Shown here piece after piece: positions 17,692 to 26,432 of a stretch of DNA of 64,000 bases. Positions within the stretch are counted from its first letter, which is position 1, and every line of letters begins with the position of its first letter. The notes beneath the pieces are model-generated. The model saw only the letters and a list, made by a program, of their open reading frames with translations. It was not told the origin of the DNA and made no database searches. The stretch comes from Mucilaginibacter boryungensis. GTDB lineage: Bacteria; Bacteroidota; Bacteroidia; Sphingobacteriales; Sphingobacteriaceae. Location: NCBI RefSeq assembly GCF_015221995.1, contig NZ_JADFFM010000002.1, positions 620,001 through 684,000 of the forward strand, given 5' to 3'. Both the position numbers and the translations under genes were made by a program.

Positions 17692-17980
17692 GATGTGCGG
17701 ATGTGCAAATATGCAGATGAGGATATAATTTAGAAAATGTGCAGATACGAAGATGTGCAAATATGCAGATGAGGATATAATTTAGAAAATGTGCAGATAC
17801 GAAGATGTGCAAATATGCAGATGAGGTATAATTTAGAAAATGTGCAGATACGAAGATGTGCAAATATGCAGATGAGGATATAATTTAGAAAATGAGATAA
17901 TTTGCACATCTGCATATACGCACATCTGCACATTTTCTTACCTTCACATTTGCACATTTGCATATACGCACATTTGCACA
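17692..17980. repeat. 52-bp tandem repeat array plus inverted GTGCA words
   Basis: Three full copies (17700-17751, 17752-17803, 17804-17854, the last one base shorter) and a partial fourth (17855 to about 17894) of a 52-bp unit that begins GATGTGCAAATATGCAGATG and ends GTGCAGATACGAA. It is followed by inverted words (TTTGCACATCTGCATATACG, GCACATTTGCACATTT) to 17980, so the whole block can fold back on itself. It fills the 325-nt gap between the divergent purD and the 18-kb gene. The unit shares its words with the repeats at 7.75, 28.49 and 51.35 kb. Confidence 0.9.
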
Positions 17981-17987
17981 TTTACCA

Positions 17988-18518
17988 ATGCCCCGAAAAT
18001 TACGCAAATACGAAACGTTACCGGTTTACCAAAAATCGCAAGAGTTGTTCGATCTGGTCGACGTGATATCCGAAGCCCTGAAAGAGGACGATATGAAAGA
18101 ATCGCTGTCGGTACAAATGTGCAGCAACGCGGCGCTGATACAGGCCAAAATTGCCGGCGCCGAGGGCGGCGGTTTATATTCGCTGCGCATGCAAAACGCG
18201 GTGCTGATAAAATTGGCCGTGCAGGATATGTTCAACGCCGTATCGTTTGCCAGCATGGTGAAGATAAACGAGGAAGATTACGTGCAGCTGATGCGGGATA
18301 AAGTAGAGGAGTTCCGCATTGAGTTTGTGGCCTGGATACGCGGGTTCGACAAAACATACGATATCCCCGACAACTGGGCCATCCGCTTTGACACCAGTAC
18401 CCCCGAACAGGAAAAAATGGAAGAGCTGATGTTTGATGAAGACCGCTTTTTTGAAGATTTTGACGAGGACGATTTCACAGATGATGAAACCGGGGATGAT
18501 GATTTGGATGATAAGTAG
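17988..18518 (+). CDS. Conserved-looking hypothetical protein, helical with very acidic tail
   Basis: Protein of 176 residues starting MPRKLRKYETLPVYQKSQ; the ten codons upstream in frame are repeat-derived. No signal peptide. Residues about 10-120 are strongly helical (KSQELFDLVDVISEALKEDD; MCSNAALIQAKIAGAEGG; VEEFRIEFVAWIRGFDKTY), compatible with a four-helix bundle reminiscent of 23S-rRNA-intervening-sequence-type proteins, though I am not sure of that family. The tail after about residue 145 is almost all D and E with a few F (FFEDFDEDDFTDDETGDDD). Function unknown. Divergent from purD across the repeat array. Confidence 0.75.
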   Translation: MPRKLRKYETLPVYQKSQELFDLVDVISEALKEDDMKESLSVQMCSNAALIQAKIAGAEGGGLYSLRMQNAVLIKLAVQDMFNAVSFASMVKINEEDYVQLMRDKVEEFRIEFVAWIRGFDKTYDIPDNWAIRFDTSTPEQEKMEELMFDEDRFFEDFDEDDFTDDETGDDDLDDK

Positions 18519-18527
18519 GGCCGGCAC

Positions 18528-18612
18528 AACAAAGCCGCGTTAGGGATAGCAGCGAAAAGCCCGCAGCGTAGCGAGGACTTGTAGCGAATAGCCCGGGCCG
18601 AAGGCAACGCCC
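18528..18612. repeat. GC-rich intergenic element with GGGATAGCAGCG / GAATAGCCCG words
   Basis: An 85-bp GC-rich block directly after the stop of the acidic-tail gene, containing CGTTAGGGATAGCAGCG, AAAGCCCGCAGCG, GAGGACTTGTAGCG and AATAGCCCGGGCC, i.e. internally repeated AGCGAA(A/T)AGCCCG. I recall similar blocks in other Bacteroidota intergenic regions but cannot verify it here. Seen once in this window. Confidence 0.5.
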
Positions 18613-18626
18613 AAATTGATATATAA

Positions 18627-18833
18627 ATGGAATTGGTAAAGAGTAAAAAATATCTGAAAATTATTTTACCTATAGGTGGTTTTATATTAGGTGTTTATTT
18701 AACAGGCTTGGCATTTACAACCAAGCTTAGTTCACCGGAAATGAACAACACCGTATTTTTGTTGGGCTCAGCTATATATGTTTCTTGTGGTATATATATA
18801 CTCATAAAATTTATTAAAATGATTACAAGGTGA
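18627..18833 (+). CDS. Small membrane protein, two predicted helices
   Basis: Protein of 68 residues. A short basic N-terminus (MELVKSKKYLK) is followed by two hydrophobic segments, about 11-31 (IILPIGGFILGVYLTGLAFTT) and 41-62 (NTVFLLGSAIYVSCGIYILI), and a basic C-terminus (KFIKMITR), placing both ends in the cytosol. The hydrophobic/charge pattern argues that it is real, but I recognise no family. A small hairpin without a T run follows at 18840-18859. Confidence 0.55.
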   Translation: MELVKSKKYLKIILPIGGFILGVYLTGLAFTTKLSSPEMNNTVFLLGSAIYVSCGIYILIKFIKMITR

Positions 18834-19037
18834 TTTTCAAGCGCAAGATTACCTGCGCTCAAATTAGATTGTTATTACTAATGCTGAAGTAAAAAACAAC
18901 CTATTCGGACTTTCCGTCGTCCCTAACCTTCCTACTTTCCCCGTAAAACCGTAACTTCGCCTGCCATTATGACTTTTAAATTGCACTGGCGCAATTGTTG
19001 AAGTTGTGATGCCATATATCACGAGATCGAATAAATC

Positions 19038-22000
19038 ATGCTGAATTTTATAAGTAAGCTTTTTGGAAGCAAATCGGACAGGGACGTTAAGGGAATACAA
19101 CCTATTGTTGAAAAAATAAAGGAAGCCTACGCTCAATTGGAAACATTGAGCAATGATGAATTGCGCCAGCAAACCATCAGCTTTAAAGAAACCATAAACA
19201 GCGGCCTTGCCACTATAGACGCTGAAATAAAAGCGATAAAAGACCGTATAGAAACCGAGCTGGAAATGCCGGTTGACGAAAAAGTAGCCCTGTATACCCA
19301 ACAGGATAAACTGGAGAAAGACCGCAATAAAGAGCTGGAAGTGATCCTGATGGATATACTGCCACAAGCATTTGCTGTAGTTAAGGAAACTGCAAAACGT
19401 TTAAAAGAAAACGCAACCCTTGAAGTTACCGCCACTGATTTTGACCGCCAACTGGCCACTAAAAAACCCAACGTAGTTATAAAAGGCGATAAAGCCATTC
19501 ACCATAATACCTGGCTGGCCGCCGGAAACGAAGTGACCTGGGATATGGTACACTACGATGTGCAGCTGATTGGTGGTATTGTATTGCACCAGGGTAAAAT
19601 TGCCGAGATGGCTACAGGTGAAGGTAAAACGCTGGTGGCTACGCTGCCCGCTTACCTTAACGCACTGGCCGGGCAGGGTGTACACATTGTAACGGTGAAC
19701 GATTACCTGGCACGCCGTGACTCGGAGTGGATGGGCCCGTTGTATGAATTCCACGGCCTTTCGGTTGATTGTATTGATAAACACGAGCCAAACAGCGAAG
19801 AGCGCCGCAATGCCTACCTGGCTGATATTACCTTCGGCACTAACAACGAATTTGGTTTCGACTACCTGCGTGACAATATGACACGTAGCCCGGAAGAGTT
19901 GGTGCAACGCAAATCGCACTATGCTATGGTGGATGAGGTTGACTCGGTATTAATTGACGACGCCCGTACACCTTTAATTATATCAGGCCCTATCCCGCGT
20001 GGCGATGAGCATGAGTTTTATGAACTGAAACCACGTATAGAGCGTTTGGTAAATGCCCAGAAAAATTATATCAACGGCATACTAAACGAAGCTAAAAAAC
20101 AAATTAACGAGGGTAAAACCGATGTTGATAGCGGCGGCTTAGCTTTACTGCGCGCGCACCGTGGCTTGCCTAAAAATAAAGCCTTAATAAAATTCCTGAG
20201 TGAAGGCGGCAACAGGACTGTCCTGTTAAAAACCGAGAACCATTACATGCAGGACCAGGGCAAAGAAATGCCTAAGGTGGACAGTGACTTGTTCTTTGTA
20301 ATTGATGAAAAGAACAACCAGGTTGAACTGACTGAAAAAGGTATCGAATTGATCACTACGTCGGGCGAGGACCCGCATTTCTTTGTAATGCCTGATGTAG
20401 GTACCGAGATTGCCGAGATCGAGAGATCGAGCTTGAGCGCCGAGGAAAAAGTAGCTAAGAAAGATGAGCTGATGCGCGATTTTTCTATTAAGTCGGAGCG
20501 TATCCATTCGGTTAACCAGTTGTTGAAGGCTTATACTTTATTTGAAAAAGATACCGAATACATCCTTGATGAAGGGAAGGTAAAAATTGTAGACGAGCAG
20601 ACCGGTCGTGTGCTTGACGGTCGCCGTTATAGCGATGGCCTGCACCAGGCAATTGAAGCTAAGGAGAATGTAAAGGTTGAAGATGCTACCCAAACCTTCG
20701 CTACCATTACCCTGCAAAACTACTTCCGTATGTACCACAAGCTTTGCGGTATGACGGGTACCGCGGTTACTGAAGCAGGCGAGTTTTGGGAAATATACAA
20801 ACTGGACGTGGTGGAAATCCCAACCAACACGCCAATCAGCCGCGATGACCGCCAGGATCTGGTTTACCGTACCGTACGCGAGAAATATAACGCGGTTGCC
20901 GATGAGATAGTAGCTTTAACCCAAGCCGGTCGCCCGGTACTGGTAGGTACTACCTCGGTAGAAATATCGGAATTATTAAGCCGTATGCTTAAACTGCGCG
21001 GCATTAAACATAACGTACTGAACGCCAAAATGCACCAGAAAGAAGCCGATATTGTGGCCGAAGCTGGTAAAGCAGGCACCGTTACCATTGCTACCAACAT
21101 GGCTGGTCGTGGTACGGATATCAAATTAGGCCCGGGCGTTAAAGAAGCCGGCGGTTTAGCTATTGTAGGTACCGAGCGTCATGAATCGCGCCGTGTCGAT
21201 CGTCAGTTGCGTGGCCGTGCAGGCCGCCAGGGCGACCCGGGTTCTTCGCAGTTCTTCGTATCGTTAGAAGATAACCTGATGCGTTTATTCGGATCTGAGC
21301 GTATTGCCAGCCTGATGGTGCGCATGGGTATTGAAGATGGCGAAGTTATCCAGCATTCGATGATCTCTAAATCTATCGAACGTGCGCAGAAGAAGGTGGA
21401 AGAGAACAACTTTGGTATCCGTAAGCGCCTGCTGGAATATGACGACGTGATGAACTCGCAGCGTACCGTTATTTATGCCAAACGTAAAAACGCGCTGTTT
21501 GGCGATCGTTTAGATGTAGATATCAGCAACACCATTTTTGATGTAGTTGAGGATATTGCTACCGAATACAAAGAGCAAAACAATTACGAAGGTTTCCATT
21601 TGGAGATCATCCGCGTGTTCTCGGTTGATGTAAATAGTTCACAGGATGAATTTGCTGCTACCAACCTTAATAAGCTGGTTGACGAAACGTTTGCCCTGGT
21701 AAGCGATTTTTACAAACGCAAAGCCGAAGGTATAGCCAACCAGGCGTTCCCGGTACTGAAAGATGTATTGGTGAACCGCGGCGCGCAGGTTGAAGATATT
21801 ATTGTTCCGTTTACTGATGGCATCCATGGTTTGCAGGTTGTTGTGCCGTTGAAAAAAGCGGTAGAAAATCACGGCGTAGAGGTATTTAAATCGTTTGAAA
21901 AGAACGTGACGCTGTATCTTATTGACGACGCCTGGAAAGAGCATCTGCGCGAAATGGATGAGTTAAAGCAATCGGTACAGAATGCCGTTTACGAACAAAA

Positions 22001-22343
22001 AGACCCGTTATTAGTATATAAATTCGAGGCTTTTGAATTGTTCCGCCAGATGCTGGCCAACGTGAATAAAGAATTGGTGAGCTTCCTGTTCAGAGGGATT
22101 ATCCCAACGCAACAGGCGCCTGATGAGGTGCGCGAGGCCCGCCCGCAGCCACGTACGGATATGAAGAATATGCGTACATCGAAACCAGAACTGGTGAGCG
22201 ATAGCGGCATGCCAATGGAAGATACCCGCGAACTGCAAAAACAAATGCCGGTAAAAGCCGAGCAAAAAATAGGCAGAAACGACCCTTGTCCTTGCGGCAG
22301 CGGTAAAAAATATAAAAACTGCCACGGCGTAGGGCAGGCGTAA
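19038..22343 (+). CDS. secA: Protein translocase ATPase SecA
   Basis: Motor ATPase that drives unfolded proteins through SecYEG. It has 1,101 residues, about 200 more than the E. coli protein; the extra length includes an insertion around residues 330-480, before [17 protein letters not shown], usual for Bacteroidota as I recall. Walker A is ATGEGKT (192-198) and Walker B is [13 protein letters not shown], with Asp where many SecA have Glu. The second helicase half has [13 protein letters not shown] and the Arg finger region [14 protein letters not shown]. The C-terminal zinc motif [14 protein letters not shown] is complete and would bind SecB or ribosomes. Single gene, ending in a repeat-rich gap. 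Confidence 0.98.
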   Translation: MLNFISKLFGSKSDRDVKGIQPIVEKIKEAYAQLETLSNDELRQQTISFKETINSGLATIDAEIKAIKDRIETELEMPVDEKVALYTQQDKLEKDRNKELEVILMDILPQAFAVVKETAKRLKENATLEVTATDFDRQLATKKPNVVIKGDKAIHHNTWLAAGNEVTWDMVHYDVQLIGGIVLHQGKIAEMATGEGKTLVATLPAYLNALAGQGVHIVTVNDYLARRDSEWMGPLYEFHGLSVDCIDKHEPNSEERRNAYLADITFGTNNEFGFDYLRDNMTRSPEELVQRKSHYAMVDEVDSVLIDDARTPLIISGPIPRGDEHEFYELKPRIERLVNAQKNYINGILNEAKKQINEGKTDVDSGGLALLRAHRGLPKNKALIKFLSEGGNRTVLLKTENHYMQDQGKEMPKVDSDLFFVIDEKNNQVELTEKGIELITTSGEDPHFFVMPDVGTEIAEIERSSLSAEEKVAKKDELMRDFSIKSERIHSVNQLLKAYTLFEKDTEYILDEGKVKIVDEQTGRVLDGRRYSDGLHQAIEAKENVKVEDATQTFATITLQNYFRMYHKLCGMTGTAVTEAGEFWEIYKLDVVEIPTNTPISRDDRQDLVYRTVREKYNAVADEIVALTQAGRPVLVGTTSVEISELLSRMLKLRGIKHNVLNAKMHQKEADIVAEAGKAGTVTIATNMAGRGTDIKLGPGVKEAGGLAIVGTERHESRRVDRQLRGRAGRQGDPGSSQFFVSLEDNLMRLFGSERIASLMVRMGIEDGEVIQHSMISKSIERAQKKVEENNFGIRKRLLEYDDVMNSQRTVIYAKRKNALFGDRLDVDISNTIFDVVEDIATEYKEQNNYEGFHLEIIRVFSVDVNSSQDEFAATNLNKLVDETFALVSDFYKRKAEGIANQAFPVLKDVLVNRGAQVEDIIVPFTDGIHGLQVVVPLKKAVENHGVEVFKSFEKNVTLYLIDDAWKEHLREMDELKQSVQNAVYEQKDPLLVYKFEAFELFRQMLANVNKELVSFLFRGIIPTQQAPDEVREARPQPRTDMKNMRTSKPELVSDSGMPMEDTRELQKQMPVKAEQKIGRNDPCPCGSGKKYKNCHGVGQA

Positions 22344-22380
22344 CCAGCCCCACCCAACCCTCCCCGGGAGGGAGAGGGCT
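22344..22380. repeat. C-rich/G-rich palindromic repeat after secA
   Basis: CCCTCCCCGGGAGGG palindrome with flanking CCAGCCCCACCCAA and GAGAGGGCT, starting at the base after the secA stop. Related to the elements after nrdB and rodA; it may work as a terminator-like hairpin. Confidence 0.55.
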
Positions 22381-22399
22381 AAATAACAAATAAAAGCGC

Positions 22400-22488
22400 G
22401 TCATTGCGAGCGCAGCGTGGCAACCCCCGGTAAGCAGGTCTACCCTGCATTTCGGGGATCGCCACGTCGTTACACTCCTCGCGATGAC
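22400..22488. repeat. CATTGCGAG palindromic repeat, copy C
   Basis: An 89-bp element with ends GTCATTGCGAG and CTCGCGATGAC (one difference from perfect complement) and inner GTGGCAACCCCCGG / TTCGGGGATCGCCAC. Between secA and the SPOR gene. Confidence 0.85.
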
Positions 22489-22502
22489 GTTGATTAATAA
22501 AA

Positions 22503-22958
22503 ATGCATACGATGGAACAAACAGCATCATATTATCCGGCTTTAAGCAGATTAATAGGGTGCTGTTTGTTTTTTTTTATAGCTATTAGCGCCCATGCGCA
22601 AACCCGTGGCACACTGGAAATTATAAAGGACCCGCGTATTGATACCCTTGCCGCCCGCAGGTTAGAAGCAGTAAAAGGAAGTGGTGGAAGCACCGGCGGC
22701 GCTTATATAGCTACGCAAGGCTACCGGGTACAAATATTTAATGGTTCCAGCAGGAATGATGCGTATGCGGCTCAAGCTAAATTGCAGGCCCATTATCCAG
22801 ATATCCGTACCTATATCAGCTATCGGGAACCCGATTTTAAAGTACATGCCGGCGATTTTCGCACCCGCATGGAAGCTACTAAATTATTACAGGAGCTTAG
22901 GCCTATGTTCCCTGTCATGTTCATCATCCGCGAAAAAATAAATCCACCCGTTCAATGA
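22503..22958 (+). CDS. Secreted SPOR-domain protein
   Basis: Protein of 151 residues with a signal peptide (LIGCCLFFFIAISAHAQ, cleavage near residue 33) and a C-terminal SPOR-like domain at about 72-148 (YRVQIFNGSSRNDAYAAQAKLQ ... FKVHAGDFRTRMEATKLLQEL). SPOR domains bind peptidoglycan strands lacking stem peptides, as found at division sites, so a periplasmic wall-binding role is likely. A second ATG lies three codons in and either could be used. Its stop overlaps the start of the M20 amidohydrolase gene by 4 nt (ATGA), so the two are translationally coupled. Confidence 0.85.
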   Translation: MHTMEQTASYYPALSRLIGCCLFFFIAISAHAQTRGTLEIIKDPRIDTLAARRLEAVKGSGGSTGGAYIATQGYRVQIFNGSSRNDAYAAQAKLQAHYPDIRTYISYREPDFKVHAGDFRTRMEATKLLQELRPMFPVMFIIREKINPPVQ

Positions 22959-24145
22959 TCAAAGAAAAGATACAGCAACTTTCTAAAGAAATATTTAATG
23001 AAGTTGTGGCTAATCGCCGCCATTTGCACAGCAACCCAGAATTAAGTTTCCACGAGGTTAAAACATCGGCTTATGTAGCCGCGAAACTGGATGAACTGGG
23101 TATCCCCTATCAGCGTATGGCAGATAATGGATTGGTTGGATTAATTAAAGGCGGTAAACCCGGAAATGGTGTTGTAGCCCTGCGTGGCGATATGGATGCG
23201 CTGCCTATTACCGAAGCTAATGATGTGCCTTATAAATCACAAAACGTTGGTGTAATGCATGCCTGCGGTCACGATGTGCATACCTCGTCACTATTGGGCA
23301 CAGCTAAGATATTATCTCAACTGAAAGACGATTTTGGCGGAACAGTTAAACTGATATTTCAACCTGCCGAGGAAAAATTACCCGGCGGGGCCAGCCTGAT
23401 GATTAAAGAAGGCGTACTGGAAAACCCTAAGCCACAAGCCGTAATTGGTCAGCACGTAATGCCGTTGATAGATGCCGGTAAAGTAGGTTTCCGTTCGGGC
23501 AAATACATGGCCAGTACAGACGAATTATATGTTACCGTAAAAGGTAAAGGCGGCCATGGTGCGCAGCCACAGCAAAATGTAGACCCGGTAATTATTACCG
23601 CTCATATATTAACAGCGCTGCAGCAGGTAGTAAGCCGCTTTGCCGACCCTAAAAGTCCGTCGGTGTTATCGTTCGGTAAAGTAATTGCCAACGGCGCTAC
23701 GAATGTTATCCCTAACGAAGTTTATCTGGAAGGCACTTTCCGTACCATGGATGAAGCCTGGCGTAAGGAAGCCCACATTAAAATGAAAAAAATGGCTGAA
23801 GGCATTGCCGAAAGTATGGGTGGCAGCTGCGATTTTAATATTATGCACGGTTATCCGTTCCTGATCAACGAGCCGGTATTAACAGCCTCGGCCCGCTCGC
23901 ATGCCGAGGACTACCTGGGTAAAGAGAACGTGGTAGATCTTGATATCTGGATGGCTGCCGAAGACTTCGCTTACTATTCGCAAGTGGCGGATAGCTGCTT
24001 TTACCGCCTGGGTACCCGCAACGAAGCCCGTGGCATTACCTCATCGGTACACACCCCAACTTTTGATGTTGAAGAATCGGCACTGGAATTAAGTACAGGG
24101 TTAATGGCATACATAGCGGTGAAGCAGTTAGATTCTGCGATATGA
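22955..24145 (+). CDS. M20-family amidohydrolase (N-acyl-amino-acid/hippurate hydrolase-like)
   Basis: Metallo-amidohydrolase of 396 residues. Metal-site motifs of the M20D group are intact: RGDMDALP (77-84), HACGHDVH with Cys104 and His106, PAEE (Glu139-Glu140) and the late MAAEDFAYY; the His of the dimerisation lid is in GGHGAQP. Family members remove acyl groups from amino acids (hippurate, N-acetyl-amino acids, IAA conjugates), so the exact substrate cannot be given. No signal peptide, so cytosolic. It overlaps the SPOR gene by 4 nt. Confidence 0.93.
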   Translation: MIKEKIQQLSKEIFNEVVANRRHLHSNPELSFHEVKTSAYVAAKLDELGIPYQRMADNGLVGLIKGGKPGNGVVALRGDMDALPITEANDVPYKSQNVGVMHACGHDVHTSSLLGTAKILSQLKDDFGGTVKLIFQPAEEKLPGGASLMIKEGVLENPKPQAVIGQHVMPLIDAGKVGFRSGKYMASTDELYVTVKGKGGHGAQPQQNVDPVIITAHILTALQQVVSRFADPKSPSVLSFGKVIANGATNVIPNEVYLEGTFRTMDEAWRKEAHIKMKKMAEGIAESMGGSCDFNIMHGYPFLINEPVLTASARSHAEDYLGKENVVDLDIWMAAEDFAYYSQVADSCFYRLGTRNEARGITSSVHTPTFDVEESALELSTGLMAYIAVKQLDSAI

Positions 24146-24153
24146 ACCTTTAA

Positions 24154-24240
24154 TGTCATTTCGAACCGAAGGGAGAAATCTTATACGTAATAACAGGCTG
24201 CTCGTATAAGATTTCTCCTCGTACCTCGTTCGAAATGACA
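24154..24240. repeat. TCATTTCGAAC palindromic repeat, copy D
   Basis: An 87-bp element with ends TGTCATTTCGAAC and GTTCGAAATGACA (exact complements) and inner GAGAAATCTTATACG / CGTATAAGATTTCTC (also exact). It can form one long hairpin. The rest of the 305-nt gap before the Tyr-rich gene is AT-rich; I see no further gene there. Confidence 0.9.
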
Positions 24241-24450
24241 AGCAAAATTAAGTAACCCGTCTCCAATAAACTACATTTCCTTATCCTTTTACACACCGAA
24301 AAAGGATATATTACCGTCAAAAACATCAAAATAATCTTACTGATAATCAGTAAATAAGCCACAAAAATCAAATCTCGACTAAGCCTTTTGGCATGGTAAT
24401 AGTCTATAATAGTAAATAGCGGTTAATTATTTAACTAAAAACTATGTACT

Positions 24451-24780
24451 ATGAAAACTATAAAATCCATAATAGCAGCCTTAATATTAACTGTAGGCTC
24501 CTTAAGTTTAGCACAAGCACAAACCCGCTTCCATGTAAGCATAAATACACCAGGCGTGCATGTAAGCGCTGGTAATTATCATCGTGCTTATTATAGCCCG
24601 GGTTATTATGAACCGGTTTATCAGCCCTATTATCAACCTGTAGTTTACCACAGGTACTATAGCCGTCCGGTGGTTTACCGCAGCTATTATAGCCGCCCGG
24701 TAGTATACCGTGAGTATTACAGGCACGACAATGGCCGCCACCTTGGTTGGTATAAAGGCCACGGCCACGGTAGGTGGTAA
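24451..24780 (+). CDS. Secreted tyrosine-rich repeat protein
   Basis: Protein of 109 residues with a clear signal peptide (MKTIKSIIAALILTVGSLSLAQAQ, cleavage near residue 24). The mature part is very rich in Tyr, Pro, Val, His and Arg and has a short repeat of about ten residues, YYSRPVVYRS, in at least three variants between about residues 60 and 92, ending in a Gly/His stretch (GWYKGHGHGRW). There are no Cys and no recognised domain. Similar Y/P/H-rich exported proteins are common in Sphingobacteriaceae as I recall; the role is unknown (surface, metal binding or structural are only guesses). Confidence 0.8.
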   Translation: MKTIKSIIAALILTVGSLSLAQAQTRFHVSINTPGVHVSAGNYHRAYYSPGYYEPVYQPYYQPVVYHRYYSRPVVYRSYYSRPVVYREYYRHDNGRHLGWYKGHGHGRW

Positions 24781-24829
24781 TATCTTCGTGAGAGATTTGT
24801 GATGGGAGTTAGAGATTAATTACACCTAC

Positions 24830-24865
24830 AAACAAAAGCCCGCTCAATTGAGCGGGCTTTTGTTT
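24830..24865. terminator. Bidirectional terminator between the Tyr-rich gene and asnS
   Basis: Perfect palindrome: AAACAAAAGCCCGCTCAA and its exact complement, giving a GC-rich stem flanked by A and T tracts on both sides. It serves both convergent genes. Confidence 0.93.
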
Positions 24866-24923
24866 GTTATCTGTGAAATCAACCCTTCGACAGTCTCAGA
24901 AGGTGATATCGGTGTAATCAATA

Positions 24924-26360
24924 TTAAAACTCTGCATTCTTAGGGAACCTTGGGAAAGGGATCACATCGCGGATATTGCCCATGCCGGTTACAAACAGCA
25001 CCAAACGCTCGAAACCAAGGCCAAAGCCAGCATGCGGACAAGTACCAAAACGGCGGGTATCCAGGTACCACCACAGTTCATCTTTAGGGATACCCAGCTC
25101 ATCCATACGTTGTTCTAATCTATCCAAGCGTTCTTCACGCTGCGAGCCACCGATGATCTCACCGATACCCGGGAACAAAATATCCATAGCGGCAACGGTT
25201 TTTCCGTCATCGTTCTGGCGCATATAAAATGATTTTATTTCCTTCGGATAATCGGTAAGCACTACTGGTTTTTTGAAGTGCTTTTCTACCAGGTAACGCT
25301 CGTGTTCCGATTGCAGGTCGGCGCCCCAGCCTTCAATCAGATACTGAAATTTTTTCTTTTTATTATGCGATGATTCGCGCAAAATATCAATAGCCTCGGT
25401 ATAAGTGATACGCTCAAAATCATTATCCAGGCAAAATTGCAGCTTATCCAGCAAACTCATTTCCGAGCGCTCGTTCTGCGGTTTTTGCTTTTCTTCATCG
25501 GCCAAACGCTGGCTTAAGAATTCCAGGTCATCTTTATTCTTATCCAACGCGTATTGTATCACATATTTCAGCAAATCTTCCGCTAAATCGGCGTTATCTT
25601 TCAAATCGTAAAAAGCCATTTCAGGCTCTATCATCCAAAACTCGGCTAAGTGGCGCGTAGTGTTCGAATTTTCCGCACGGAAGGTAGGGCCGAAAGTATA
25701 GATGTCGCTTAACGCCATAGCACCAAGCTCGCCCTCTAACTGGCCTGATACCGTAAGATTGGTGGCGCGACCAAAGAAGTCTTGTTTGTAATCTATTTCA
25801 CCCACATCGTTGCGTGGTATCTTATCAAAATCGAAATTGGTTACGTGGAAAGTTTCACCCGCGCCTTCCGCGTCGCTTGCTGTAATGATGGGCGTGTGCA
25901 GGTAAACAAATCCTTTCTCCTGTAAAAACTGGTGCACCGCGAAGGCCAGCGTGTTACGCACACGGAATATAGCGCCAAAGGTATTGGTGCGGAAACGCAG
26001 GTGGGCGTTCTCGCGCAAAAACTCAAGACTGTGTTTTTTGGGTTGGATAGGGTATTTCTCCGGGTCAGCATCGCCCAAAACTTCCAAAGTGCTTGCAGGT
26101 ATTTCTACCGTTTGCCCTTGGCCTAACGATTGGGTTAAAACACCTGTTACGCTAATGGCAGCGCCAACAGTTATACGTTTTAACAGCGCGGGATCAGTGT
26201 TTTCAAAATCAACTACAATCTGGATGTTATTATTGGTCGAACCGTCATTTAAAGCGATAAACCTGTTTTGACGGAATGCGCGTACCCATCCTTTAACAGT
26301 TACTTCGGTACCGGTTGGTGTGCCGGTTAGCAAGGCTTTAATTTTAGTTCTCTGGCTCAT
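24924..26360 (-). CDS. asnS: Asparagine-tRNA ligase
   Basis: Class IIb aminoacyl-tRNA synthetase of 478 residues starting [11 protein letters not shown]; twelve codons further upstream in frame are excluded because a -7 match lies there and family length fits. The OB-fold anticodon-binding domain (about 18-115) contains [20 protein letters not shown]. Class II motif 2 is [28 protein letters not shown] (split here as [20 protein letters not shown]) and motif 3 is [12 protein letters not shown]. The ending [11 protein letters not shown] is typical of AsnRS and separates it from AspRS. An insertion near residues 240-330 ([19 protein letters not shown]) is seen in many bacterial AsnRS. Confidence 0.97.
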   Translation of the reverse strand: MSQRTKIKALLTGTPTGTEVTVKGWVRAFRQNRFIALNDGSTNNNIQIVVDFENTDPALLKRITVGAAISVTGVLTQSLGQGQTVEIPASTLEVLGDADPEKYPIQPKKHSLEFLRENAHLRFRTNTFGAIFRVRNTLAFAVHQFLQEKGFVYLHTPIITASDAEGAGETFHVTNFDFDKIPRNDVGEIDYKQDFFGRATNLTVSGQLEGELGAMALSDIYTFGPTFRAENSNTTRHLAEFWMIEPEMAFYDLKDNADLAEDLLKYVIQYALDKNKDDLEFLSQRLADEEKQKPQNERSEMSLLDKLQFCLDNDFERITYTEAIDILRESSHNKKKKFQYLIEGWGADLQSEHERYLVEKHFKKPVVLTDYPKEIKSFYMRQNDDGKTVAAMDILFPGIGEIIGGSQREERLDRLEQRMDELGIPKDELWWYLDTRRFGTCPHAGFGLGFERLVLFVTGMGNIRDVIPFPRFPKNAEF

Positions 26361-26385
26361 TGTATCTTTAAAATTTATTGAACGG

Positions 26386-26393
26386 CAAAAATA
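26386..26393 (-). promoter_or_regulatory. Possible -7 element of asnS
   Basis: TATTTTTG on the minus strand, matching TAnnTTTG, 25 nt before the chosen ATG; -33 not clear. Confidence 0.45.
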
Positions 26394-26432
26394 CAATTAT
26401 TTAGCACAGATGCGACCTGTAACCTTAGGTAT

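Noticed and set aside
17663..17863. N-terminal extension of purD (67 codons)
   Set aside because: It is only translation of the repeat array; the PurD fold begins exactly at MNILILGSGG and a -7 match lies just upstream.
17700..17894. Possible CRISPR array
   Set aside because: The 52-bp units follow each other directly with no unique spacers and there are no cas genes; this is a plain tandem repeat.
17730..17981. Cys/Met/Lys-rich small protein on the minus strand
   Set aside because: Its sequence is the repeat array read in one frame, with the same short peptide repeated; no independent evidence.
19401..19919. 172-residue open frame antisense to secA
   Set aside because: A shadow of the highly conserved secA coding frame; no promoter or domain.
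22099..22530. 143-residue open frame on the minus strand after secA
   Set aside because: It spans a repeat element and the antisense of the secA zinc tail; no family features.
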